Shown here one piece after another: positions 15,427 through 27,084 of a stretch of 64,000 nt of DNA. The DNA is taken from contig JAJLRJ010000005.1 in NCBI GenBank assembly GCA_024195265.1, positions 45,957,587 to 46,021,586 of the forward strand, read 5' to 3'. The position numbers and the translations under genes were made by a program. Source of the DNA: Dendrophyllia cribrosa. Taxonomy: Eukaryota; Cnidaria; Anthozoa; Scleractinia; Dendrophylliidae. Under the pieces are notes generated by a model. The model was not told the DNA's origin, did no database searches, and saw only the letters and a list, made by a program, of their open reading frames with translations. Every line of letters starts with the position of its first letter. Position 1 is the first letter of the stretch.

Positions 15427-16675
15427 AATAATAATAATAATAATAATAACTTTATTCAAGTGTCAATAAAAAATATAGCAGTTAAAACCACTAATTGGGG
15501 ACACTATCTAAAATTCTAAAATATTAACTACAACTTAAAATATTCTACACAATAACATACAATTAAGTTCAAAATAAAATTCCAAAATATCTAAAATATT
15601 AATTACAATTTACTTAAAATATTCTACACAATAAAATTCAATTAAGTTTAAGAACTACATAGCGTGCAGTTTAAGCATGCATTGTTTAAAGTGCACCTAA
15701 CCCCTAATTTTTTTATTCGCCTAAATAAATGTGCTTGTTTTCTGGAGTGTATCTGTGAAAAAATTTTTGGATTTGGTGAAATCCTCGATTTTCTGTGACC
15801 TGTTGAATTGGAAGATAATTTGGTTCAGTACAGAGCAACATGGGATCTGGGGCGAGTGCCTGATATGACGTAGATTCGGGAACCGAAATTCGCCCAAAGA
15901 AAGCATCGTCGAGTACTTTCAGCGGCGAGGCACCGGGCAGGCATAATTTCTTTTTTGCACGAGTTTTGCACGACTAAAGCACAGTATTTACACTCGATTC
16001 GCGCAAAAATGAAGGGAATGGTAGCCGAAAGTACGTCACGTGACATGACTAGACCCATGCCCCGTCTAACTTGGTACTGAACCAAACACAGCTCCGTTTT
16101 GGCGCGATTTTTGAAATTTCAACAGGTCACAGAAAATCGAGGATTTCACCAAATCCAAAAATCTTTGCACAGATACACTCTAGAAAACAAGCACATTCAT
16201 TTAGGCGAATAAAAAAATTAGGGGTTAGGTGCACTTTTAAAATTTTTGCAAATCCACTTTCCTGATGGCTTTCTTAAACACATCCAACGATGGTAATTTC
16301 CTTATTTCTGGTGAAATTTTGCCCCAAAGAGTAGGACCTAGGTATTTTAACGAAAGTTTCCCGAAGGTCACTGTCTTAAAACTGGGTACATAAAATTCCT
16401 TAACTCTTAAATCATAAGCGCAATTGTTAATATTAAAAAGGTCACATATGTATTTAGGACTTAAATTATTTTTTACTTTATACATCAAACATAAAATATC
16501 CTGGAGCCTCCTGTTCATTAGTGATGGCAACTTGGCTTGGGTGAGAAGCCGTCATAAGAAGAGCTACTGTCACAAAACACCGCTCTTAAGTTCCTTTCTT
16601 GCACCCGTTCCAGCTTCCTAGAGTCACTTGCCCTGCAGAAGTGCCAAATTGTGTGACAATATATTAGGTGTGACG
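15427..16675 (-). mobile_element. LINE (CR1/L2-like) 3' fragment, split by a MITE
   Basis: On the minus strand, 16530-16237 encodes the end of a LINE reverse-transcriptase protein (NRRLQDILCLMYKVKN, YLGPTLWGKISPEIRKLPS). An earlier piece at about 16670-16545 reads WHFCRASDSRKLERVQER. The two pieces are in different frames, so the copy is dead. The 3' tail runs to an (ATA/TTA)n tract at 15427. A palindromic MITE at 15693-16234 has inserted just after the coding end. The fragment is 5'-truncated. Confidence 0.75.
15693..16234. repeat. Palindromic MITE with about 120-bp inverted ends
   Basis: The ends read GTGCACCTAACCCCTAATTT inward from each side. The inverted arms continue through GTGCTTGTTTTCTRGAGTGT and GATTTTCTGTGACCTGTTGA. 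It lies inside the LINE fragment, so it inserted later. Confidence 0.75.
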
Positions 16676-17806
16676 AACGATTTTTGTTTTCAAACTTTTC
16701 CTGATCTTTCTCTATCAAGCATTGTTTCAAATAAGGAATTATAATGCTCAAGGAAATGCGCGCGCTATGATTGGTCAAACCGAGGTCATTATAATTCGAT
16801 AAACTGACGCGCGAATTCTTGTGCTTTGTGGTCGTTTTTATTTTATAAAGGAAATAACTTGTTCCTCGTGCATTGTTATTATACCTGAGGAAGGCTGGTC
16901 TTGCCAGCTGAAATATTGTACCAAACAAAATATACGCTGTTTTTAGCTTTGCTTTAATTTTTTTTGGCTATAGCAGATCCTCAAGGATCCAGCGTAAAAG
17001 CAGCGGGATTCTCGTCTACGGTTTCTTGCCATTTTACTAGTCACTCGAAAAGTGCACTTCTCTCGTGTTCTTGATAACTCCCGCGTGCCTTTATAACTTA
17101 ACAATGCACTCGGCTCGTTCTGTATTTCTCTAATAAAAAAAGAGGTTAGGGCTAGGGTTAGGGTTTAGCCAGCTTATCCTCAATGGAATCCCTTTTGGTT
17201 CGGACTGTGAGCGCTCTCGTGCGCGCGCTGGTGACGCAAGAAATTATGCGCAGTAGTGATGCGGAATGCATTACTAAGGAATCACCTCAATTCAAGCGCG
17301 CGCAATTTTTTATTGACACGATTCAATTCTTTCAAAGTGGCTTGGATATCAGAACTCCGTTTGTGATTTTACCCTTTGAACAAATCTTCGAAAGCATTTG
17401 TCTGTTCGTTGCAAGAGAAGTTTTACTGAAATAACAAATCCAAACAGACTACAGGCCTTGAAAAGGGTATCTTGACAGCCACTGCTCGCGTTAGCGGCCA
17501 CTTTCAAATACGAGGTCACGCGATGAGACGAATTGTTTATATATCTTTTTTATTCGCGTTGCATGGTGTGATAGGCTTTCTGGTTACACTTAAAACCATG
17601 CTTGCCAGTAATCGAGGGAGGGAAGACTTTAGACGGATGCTTTCCTGCTTCGGAGCGGCCAGCGTGTTTTCGTTAGTTGCTGGCTTCAGCCTTATTTTTA
17701 TATCTTCATCATTTGCCAAAAACGGTCTTTTTGGAAACGCTTTGCCATCTCTATTCTCCTTTTCGACGTTTGTTTGATTTAACTCGAACAGTTATTTTTC
17801 TGCTTT
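16676..17806. other. Non-coding stretch, with a hammerhead-like hairpin near 16889-16916
   Basis: The sequence CTGAGGA, a GGCTGG/CCAGC hairpin and then GAAA at 16889-16916 fits the conserved core order of a hammerhead ribozyme, but I could not define helices I and III. Two TTAGGG-like units near 17150 are too few to be telomeric. ORFs of 83 and 101 codons (17183, 17472) are unrecognised. Confidence 0.35.
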
Positions 17807-18077
17807 TGTTATATACTTTTTTTATTCGCAAAAATGGCCACTTCCAAAATTAAGATTTTAGTAGATAAACACAAATTTCAAACAACGCGAGTTTGGCCGC
17901 CAAAATAAAAACTTGTATTAATTGGAAATAACAACATGCCGGCCTTTCCTTGGATTTTATGCCTTGAGGATGGTTGTTTTAAATAAAAAAAAGAACACTA
18001 GTCTAGTTTGACTTGAAGTTTTGTTGAAATTTTGAATTGAGAAAAGGAGCCAATGTAAACAATTTTGTAAAGAAAGG

Positions 18078-18826
18078 CAAACCAACAACAACAACAAAAA
18101 GTCTTTATTTTCAAAAAACAGTTACATTTTAGCTGTCCGCGTTAAGCAAAGGCTATTCTAGGCAGGCAGATTGAAGAAAAAGTACACGGAGAAAGTTATA
18201 TTTTTTTACAATTAGAAAGTTAAGAATTGAGAGAAAATAAATGAATAGTTAAATAAATAAAATAATTGTTGTTGAATTAAACCAGAAATCATTTTTTTAT
18301 TATCAAAGGCGTTTCAATACAGTCATTTTCGTTTTGTAAAATATCAAGTAGCAAATTGTGTAGTGCTTTTAATTTTTTTGCTAGGGAATCTCTAATGTAG
18401 TGAGGTATCTCATTTCAAAGTTTAATGCCAAATCGAGAGAGTGAATTTTTGAGTTTATCCATCCTGGAGCTTTTTACATAAAATTTACCAGAGGTCGATG
18501 ACCGCGTATTGTATGAATGAACATTGGAAGTTTTTTTAAATAGGTTTAAGATATTTTGTGGTGAAATGTTGTTATTTATGTCATGCATTATACTAGCTAT
18601 AGACTTGTAATACATGAACGATACAGGTAAGATGTCAGCGTCAATAAATAGCGCGATCGCATGCTCACGAGTATCCACAAAATATATCATGCGTAGAACT
18701 TTCTTTTGGAGGATTAAAATTTTAATTAGATGAGTCTTGCATGCCTGACCACAGACAGCAAGACCATAGCTTATAAAAGGTTGAATTAATGTTCGATAAA
18801 TATGAAGTAAAACAAAACGAGGTAAA
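18078..18826 (-). mobile_element. LINE 3' fragment inserted in duplication copy 1
   Basis: The minus strand encodes reverse-transcriptase C-terminal pieces (IYRTLIQPFISYGLAVCG, then VHSYNTRSS and a final NSLSRFGIKL). The 3' tail is the (CAA)n-like tract at 18080-18100. Copy 2 is continuous at the matching site near 40227, giving an empty site; flanking GGCAAACC and GGTAAACC look like the target duplication. Confidence 0.8.
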
Positions 18827-18907
18827 CCGTACGCGTTCTGCTGATCAAGGCGGCATCGCGTAATAGCTCAAAATAGTTTCATTACCGAGGCTCTGTCGTG
18901 TGCAAAA

Positions 18908-19565
18908 TAATAATAATAAACTTATATAGCGTTATTTTCCAGAGGCTCAATAGCGCTTTACAATAATTTAAAATACAGGCTACAGCTAAGATCAAATAAA
19001 ATAAATCAACATAAATGAAAATTCAATAAATAAATATTAACTAGCAGTAATCACAGATTATGGAGACGCGTTCGAAGGAATTTCCGGCGGAAATGAGCCC
19101 CTGAAAAAAACCAATAGGGGCGGCCATTTGGAAGACCGTCTACCAAAAAATCTCAAATTTTACTGCACATAAACCACAGGACAACCAGCACGAAATTAGG
19201 ATTGCGTTCTTCGAACGCGATTAATGATCATCATAAGCTTGTGAAAAAAGAAGAGTCTTAAGTTTAGATTTAAAAATGTTAACAGAGTCAGCGTTCTTAA
19301 TAAAATCCGGCAGAGAGTTCCAGAGTGACGGAGCGGCAACAGCAAATGACCGTCCACCGTAAGTTTTGAGGTTCCATTTAGGTCTGATTAGCAGTTTTTT
19401 ACTTGAAGAACGAAGAGTTCTTGAAGGATGATAATAAGACAGAACATTTGTAATATAACAAGGAGCTAGTCCATTGAGAGCCTTAAAAGTGATTAGGAGA
19501 ATCTTAAAGATAGTGCGCTGTTCAATTGGTAACCAATGAAGCTCCAAAAATATTTTCTCCAAAAT
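18908..19565 (-). mobile_element. Second LINE 3' fragment in copy 1
   Basis: The minus strand encodes LHWLPIEQRTIFKILL, YYHPSRTLRSSSKKL and SLWNSLPDFIKNA, which are standard LINE reverse-transcriptase C-terminal motifs. The tail is an (AATAAT)n run at 18908. Copy 2 has the uninterrupted site near 40298. The probable target duplication is about 6-8 bp ending AAAATA. Confidence 0.82.
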
Positions 19566-19788
19566 AGAGAAAGAATTTAGCACTTTTAGGCTGTAGAAGG
19601 TGTTTCATAGATTTTAGAGAACTCTATTTATCGTAAGTTTAGAAACTGAGCCATGGAGTTGACAGTTTGACATGAAAAGTGGGCGGAACTGAGCCTTTAC
19701 CTCACGCGTTCGCGTTTAAAATTAACCAGTGTCTCGCGCGACTATCGCGCAATGCGCAGAACGTATGCGCAATAACAATATGAGTTAA

Positions 19789-20565
19789 AGGGAACCTCCA
19801 TTGTCAGAACAAATTGACGTAAAATTGCTGGAAATAAGCCGAAATTTTAAATTTTTAAAAAAATATGTGCAAATATAATTTTAGTGTACAAATAAAATGG
19901 ATATAAATATCGCCTATTTTCGCTTTCTAATTTCCCGCGCGCCGCCATTTTGAATATTTATGACATGTTACGGTTGCCACTATTGTTAAGAATCGAAGAT
20001 CTTTTGCATGCAACATTAGGGAGCTTAAGCAACCACGACGCCGACGGCAGCGAGAACGGCACAAAACAATAGGCTTAATGAGCGAAAACAATACCTCTGC
20101 ACGTGCGTTTTACATTTTGGTACATTTCTTTGCCGTTCCCTGCAAAAGATCAAACTATAGGTTTTTTGGAGAACGTGAACACACGACGGTTAATTTTCCT
20201 TTCTCCATTTGAACCGGAAAGCCATCCCTTCAAATTCAGCTCCTGGACAATCCAGTCACATTAGACAAACTAAACAAATTGGAGCAACTGCAAAGTAGTT
20301 TAAAATAGCGCGAATCCTTTTTTCAAGTGACGTTTTCCTTGGCGTTGCCGTCGTCGTTGCTTAAGCTCCCAAGTAAGACAACCGTAACACGTCATAAATA
20401 TTCAAAATGGCGGCGCGCGGGAAATTAGAAAGCGGAAATAGGCGATATTTATATCCATTATTTTGTACACTAAAATCATATTTGCACCTGTTTTTTAAAA
20501 AATTTTAATTTAGACTTTATTTCCAACAATTTAACGTCAATTTGTTATAACAATGAAGGTTCCCT
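19789..20565. mobile_element. TTAA-flanked non-autonomous DNA transposon
   Basis: Ends AGGGAACCTCCATTG and CAATGAAGGTTCCCT are inverted and flanked by TTAA on both sides (19785-19788, 20566-20569). Copy 2 has a single TTAA at the same place near 40533, a perfect empty site. TTAA duplications point to the piggyBac or Kolobok superfamilies. A second palindrome (GGGAGCTTAAGCAAC ends, about 20019-20371) is nested inside. Confidence 0.88.
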
Positions 20566-20570
20566 TTAAG

Positions 20571-21335
20571 TGACCACCTTTGGTGCAGGAAAAAGTGGTC
20601 GCTTAAAGTGCCTATCACCCCTAAAAAATTATTTTCAGAATTAACTCTATGTACATTGAATAGTTGAATGGTTATATATTTCTTGTTTTGAACGTCGCGT
20701 TTGTGAGTTAGAGATTCGAATTTACAAAATGCTAATTAGATGACGTCAACCCGGGAATTTGCCATTATTTCTACGCCAATTTACAATGCGCAGTTTACAG
20801 CTTGAGGATAATTAATTTGATAAATATTAAAAATAAACTGTGGATAGTCAATAGCGAAGCGCACAATTACTATTTATAGAACTAAAACTCAGACAAACAA
20901 ACCAAAAGTGACTCTCAGGGGATTCCTAATAACGAATGTCTATTGTCAGAAATGCAAGAATAAACAAGAATAAATTATAATCTCAGACAAACATGAGTAC
21001 TGACGTCATTTGTGCGCTTTGCTATTGATTCGTAAAAAAAATTACTTGGAGGTGTAAACAAGTAGCTGTATAATAAATGATTCCCGAGTTGACGTCATCT
21101 AATTAGCATTTTGTAAATTCAAATCTCTATAACTCGATAACACGACGTTCAAAACAAGAAATATTTTACCATTCAACTATTCAATGTACAATAACATAGA
21201 GTTGATTCTAAAAATAACTTTCTAGGGGTGATAGGCATTTTAAAAGAGGTCGTCCCTTATGAGAAAAATCAAGACAAAACGGTATTTGACTGAGAAACAA
21301 AACGGTTATTTACAAAGTGGTCGCTTACGGGAAGA
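20571..21335. repeat. Palindromic MITE present in both duplication copies
   Basis: Inverted arms include AAAGTGCCTATCACCCCTA with TAGGGGTGATAGGCATTTT, and ATGACGTCAACCCGGGAATT with its inverse near 21085. In copy 2 the same repeat was split by the 3.58-kb element at 40734-44316. Confidence 0.7.
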
Positions 21336-21341
21336 TTAAAG

Positions 21342-21728
21342 GCTGGTTTTCACTAACGACGGAGTCGGAGTCGGAGTAGAAATTGGAAGCGTATCTAGTC
21401 AAAATCAAACAACGGAGTCGTAAGCAGAGCTTCCGATTGCGCTTATCATTCCGTCGCTTACGATCTAGTGAAAACTAGATTGTCGGAGTCGTAAGCAAGG
21501 GATGGGGACTGTGATTGCTTTATTCGCTTCTGCTTGCGACTCCGACAATCTAGTTTTCACTGGATCATGAAAGTTGGAGTCATAAGCGGAATCTGAAGAA
21601 AATGGAACCATTCTGAATCTTCCGACTTCGATTCCGTCGAGCTTATGAGTCCGCTTACGACTCCGATTTTCCATTTTCACTAGGTCGGAAGCGTTCGTAC
21701 GACTCCGTCTCCAGTGAAAACCAGCCTT
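21342..21728. repeat. MITE with AAGGCTGGTTTTCACT inverted ends (copy 1, first)
   Basis: The ends are AAGGCTGGTTTTCACTAACG and its inverse, and the interior is rich in GACTCCGAC-type words. It matches 44711-45059 in copy 2. Two more family members lie at 22762-23027 and 46549-46835. Confidence 0.8.
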
Positions 21729-22375
21729 AATTAAGAGAGTGGTCGTTAAGAGAGAGTTGACTGTATCTTAATTTAGTGTTGTCATCATTATTATTTTACT
21801 GGTTCAAAATATTTAAATTTAATTGTGAAACTTGTAAAACGAGAAAGCGCAGTTTTGGCCAATGATGCACCACATTTTGAATGTGTTCAGTTTCATTTGT
21901 ATCCGTTATGTTTGTTAGCCGTATCAGTTTTGTTTTTTGTAGCTGGGATGTTGTAAACTATTTGGTTGGATAACGATGTGTGAAAAATGATCTGATTGCT
22001 TCTTAGCTTTGTCCAACTGCCAATTGTGATATACAGGATTTTGATTGGTTATTATTAGCGCGAGTTTTTCCGGGCTCAGTTAATGATTATATACTACATG
22101 CAGTAGTTTCACGCATGTGTTGTGCTTCCCTAACAAAATATGATCGGATCAAGATTTTATGATTTCGTCCGTTGATATTAGCTGCGAATGACAAAACCGT
22201 GCTGCCTATCTTTAAAGATCAGATCATAGCGAAAGACCCGCTTTTCGTAGTAGTTGTGTAAATATAACAGGAATAAATAATAGTCCAGTATTCTGGTTGT
22301 AAACATTAAGTGTTAGTCTCAGTCTCATATTTTAATAAAGCGGTTTCAAATGGAAAGTAAAGCTCGTTTGCTTAA

Positions 22376-22759
22376 ACACGGACCCGCGCTATAAAAGGAA
22401 CCTTGGCCTGGCCAAGCCGCCAGTCATTTCACACTTGACACCGAACTGTCAACATCACGTGCATGCATCCGCTCGCCAATGGAGAACCGTTACCGGCGCG
22501 AAATTCAAATTTGGCAAGCTAAAATATTATATTCATCATGCTAAAAAGCGCATAAATTCAAATAATGTTTTAGTTTTATTTTCGTGAAAGATAAATCCTG
22601 TACAAGATTGAGCTGGTGAAGGTAGAATTAGACCAATTTTTTGGGGCAACGGTCTTCCTCCGTGTTGCTCGCAGTGTTAGCCATCTTTGATTAGCCGTTG
22701 AAGCAGTGACGGTGTGACAAAGGGGGCGGAGCTATCCCTTTTATAGTGCGGGTCCGTGT
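22376..22759. mobile_element. TTAA-flanked MITE, only in copy 1
   Basis: The ends ACACGGACCCGCGCTATAAA and its inverse are flanked by TTAA (22372-22375 and 22760-22763). Copy 2 reads straight through a single TTAA near 46546. Confidence 0.88.
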
Positions 22760-22761
22760 TT

Positions 22762-23027
22762 AAGGCTGGTTTTCACAAACGACGGAGTGGGAGTCGTAAT
22801 CAGAAGCGTAGAGCGTTACGATCTAGTGAAAATCAAACCGACGGAATCGGAAGAAGATTACGGAGTCATAAGCGAATCGGAAGAAAATGGAACTGTTCTG
22901 ATTCTCCCAACCCCGATTACGACTCCGATTGACGATTTTCACTAAATCGGAAGCGCTCTTACGACTCCGACAACGACTCCGACTCCGACTACGACTCCGA
23001 CTCCGTCGCCAGTGAAAACCAGCCTTT
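22762..23027. repeat. MITE with AAGGCTGGTTTTCAC ends (copy 1, second)
   Basis: Inverted ends and GACTCCGACTCCG-rich interior match the family at 21342. Its partner in copy 2 is 46549-46835. Confidence 0.8.
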
Positions 23028-23637
23028 AGGTTCTTCATTTTTACTCTTTGCAATTGGCTAATAAAGCTCACGCTACTCTTTCAACTAATTGGTAACGAGA
23101 CAGAAACCATTAATAGTATTATGTTTATTTCTCATCAGCTGTGGGGCTCACTGCCGGCTACTGAGCCCTCTACCAAATACAGAAGGGCTCACTGCCGGCT
23201 AGCCCTCTACCAAATACAGATGCTAAGTTAATAAAACAGAAAACAATCAAAACAGAAATAAGTAAAACGAAAAACTACATGCTTACAAGTTATGACGAAA
23301 TCTTTTAAAATTAAGAAACGAGTAAGCAAATGAACCGGCTATTCGGTAAAACGTCAACAACGAACAGTTTTTAAACTTTATATTGAGTCTGTGGTAGTAG
23401 GGTGTTAGATAGTCTTTTTCATACAAAACAAGTGATGTTGACATTCGCAACTAGTTAGCTTCCCTAACGTTTTTATCGTTATCTCTACCACTCGAATCGT
23501 GATTTTACTGCAGAAATGACTAATTAAGATAATTTTCATCAGTCTTTACCTTCTTCTCAGCTTGTAAGTTGTAACACTACTTCAACCAGGATTATTTACC
23601 TTATAACTGTTTCTAACTGTTAGACATGTTTTATATG

Positions 23638-26600
23638 CTAGACATGTTGAGCCTCCTTGTTATCACTGGTTGCAGTAAGAGGAAGACTGGTTTCTAACTC
23701 AGATGGGTTGTCGCCGCCCTCGACTTCAGAAGCTTCTTCGTTTGTGTGCGTCACTTCCGGTATTGGAAGCACGTCCACTCCCTGAGTCCTCATGTAACCT
23801 TTGGCTACTTCCTGTTTAAGGGACACAGATACAACATTCAACTCGTGTGAAATAATGAATTTTCTATTCAAGGCTCTCCATGGTATACAGTGGGTACCAG
23901 AGGTTCTCTCGCGGGACGCGTTCGTGAGATGTCGGTCGGTCGGCCGGCCGACCGACGGGAGACCGGCAACGAGCGGCGAAAAAAAAAAGAAACATAAAAG
24001 GGGCGTGTAATATGAGAGAGACGAGAGCGTAAGAAAAGCCTCTGGTACCCAGGGTAATATAAGAGACATAAGAGGTGTGTAATATGAGAGAGATGAGAGC
24101 GCGAGAAAAGCCTCTGGCACCCAGGGTATCCATGGAATTGCAACTTCCCATAATGATTTTTTTCTGTCCTCCTATCATCCTTCAAACGTTCGCTCTTGAC
24201 TGATCTAACTTCAATCTCCAAAGCTATAATTCAATAAAAACTACAACACCCCATTCACACCAACTAAACATGTTAATTTAAACCAAGCTTTTAAGCTTCT
24301 ATCTTGGACACTTTTTAATGTACAAGATTGTAATAAGGTTCCGATAAGGACAGATTTCACTCCAAATATAACGGGAATTTTGGAGATATCTAAACCAGTT
24401 TAACTAAACCACATTTTAACATTTTGAAGCGTAGGTGTAACACTTACTTCTAATTATCTATTTAAATAATTAATTTATTGATTCGTTTTCACCAATAATG
24501 ATTATTCAGTCACTTCTTGTTAAGTCAAGCAACCTCTAGGAAATAGCGCTTTATTAATTAATTGATCAATCGGTTGTTTTGTTCAGTTTAGTTAAAAAAA
24601 TTCCGGCCGCGACACATCGAGAATTTGACAGATTAAATAAAAGTAATGCTTTAGAAAAGACATAACTGTTTGCCTGTCTGTCTGTCTGTTTGCCTGTCTG
24701 TCTGTCTGTCTGCCTGACTTTCTCTGTCTGTCTGTCTGTCTGTCTGACTCTGTCTATCTATCTGTCTATCTGTCTGTCTGTCTGTCTGTCTATCAGTCTG
24801 TCTGACTAACTCAGTCTCTGTCTGTGTCTGACTTTCTGCGTATCACAAAACCAACCTGTACAAAGTTAGGAGCAGGATCGGCCACGCCGTGCGCGGTTTT
24901 AAGCGACAAGTTGGCAGAAGGTCTGATGTAATGCTGCAGAATGAAGACGTAGAACAGGGCAGTAATGACTGGAAGCGGAAGTATTAAAAGAGAGGCAGCA
25001 TAAGACTCCTTCAGGCCGATCACTCCAATCATCAGCAGTTGAAACACCAGTGTTCCAACGATCATTCTAAAGTGGAAAAAGCTATAGTGTTATTCATCTC
25101 CATAATTCCAAAAGAGCTTTGATATCACTTATGTTCAGCAAACGACTATCCTTAACAGCATTACGTTCAATAATTGACTACAAGATTGCTATTCATCAAG
25201 CACTCTGTTTATTGGTAGATACAATGACATGATGGTTATATATCGATATCATTTCTCAGGTTTTGTAGTAACAAGAAGAAAAAGACGCCTTTGATTTTTC
25301 CACAAAACGTGTTTCAACCGTTTCAATAGTCTTCTGCAGTTGTAACGAGTTAATTTATTGAGCTCTGTAAAGTCAATTTACTGTTTCTTTTCTCTTTTTA
25401 CATTAGTACTATAAATATTTAACTTGCATTGTAAAGTATATTGTAATGTACATGTTGTAGTTCAATTTTTGGTTTGACAAGGAGTCGTGTCTGTGATAAC
25501 GAATAAGAACGCCGACTTTTGCTATTTTTAGTTTTTAGTTTTCATTAATTCTATGACGAAGCATTGTTATTATCCATAACTTATTTCATTTTTTAGTATA
25601 TTTATATTTATTAGCTTAAATTTTTAAATTTTATTATAATAATGTATAGTTTTATTAGATAGTAATGTATTTATCTAGGCAGGTCCACATCAACCTTTGG
25701 CTGCCTTCTCTTAACCTGCATGACCAAATAAAGTTGTTGTTCTTGTTCTTGTTGTCCAATTTTCATGTTCCTTTGATTTATGTTGATTATCATATATCGA
25801 CATAGAAAAGAACAAAGGAAAATCAAAATTGAACCAAGGATAAAATTGAATTACAACATATATAAAGCCTAATTAAACAAAAATGCTCAAAGTCTATAAA
25901 GCAAAAAAAATTATCATGATAAGTATTACAGGAATTATAGAAACATCGTTTTATAGAGCTATATTAATTAACCTGCAAAATGCTCTTATCACTGTAACTG
26001 AAGAACACCGTTGTAACTGTTTAAATGCGTTTTGCGGAAAAATGAAATGTCAGTTGTCTTTTTTCTTAAAATTATATCCAGTCCGCTACTATTCAGGGCC
26101 AAGTTGTTCAAAACGTGGATAGCGCTATCCACCGGATAATCACTATTCAGCGGATAGCGCAATGGGTTTTGTTTATGTTTATCCACTGGATAATGATTTA
26201 TCCGGTGGATAGCACTATCCATCTTTTGAACAACCGGGCCAGATCTTTTGTAGTTTTATAATCACAATTTGCAGTAGTTTGAATATTATATTGGAAAATA
26301 AAGTATGTTATGCTATATAAGCTGTTGTTAGCTGTCTTACCTGTTAAAAACCCTGGGCCACATCATTCCACCGCAGCTGTATACTGGGATGTAAATACTT
26401 AAGGTCTGATGCATCCACACAACGTACCCAAACCCAAAGTACAACGCTACAAATGGAGTGATGATGGGTGCAAGCGCAGAATACGATAAACCCACGATCA
26501 GAATGAAGAGATGGTTGGCGAACTAAACACAAGATTACAAAACATTTAGTTAAACTAGGAAACACTGTTGCGGATCTATGCGTAGACATAAATCTTTTCG

Positions 26601-27022
26601 TCAGAAACACTTGTTTCGCAAGCAAATATTGTTTCTCGAAACACGAAATTTAATTTTATAAACTGAATTGATAAGATAAAGCGGCTGCAATTGAGATATT
26701 CAAAAGCTGACATTTCGCGCGCCAGCCGTTCGTCAGAGCGAACTTTAAGAAGGGCTGGCGCTGGAAACCTCCGCTTTTCAATCTTTTTACGGTGGACGAT
26801 TCATTTCATCCTACCCAACTCAGTTGGTAAAACCGACCTTTCATGTTTCGTTCACCCCTCGACACAGCACCACAGTTTCTTTAGAAACTAACCCTTTATG
26901 CATTTGTTTCTTGAACGTTTTATAGTCAAGTCAAAAACATCGTTGTTTCCCTGTAGCAAATCAAATGGACAGACTGCAAATCACAGTAGTTGCTAAATAT
27001 ATATATATATATCTCTGTGCCG

Positions 27023-27084
<62 letters not shown>

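Noticed and set aside
17143..17165. TTAGGG-type telomeric repeat
   Set aside because: Only about two and a half imperfect units are present, which is too few for an interstitial telomere call.
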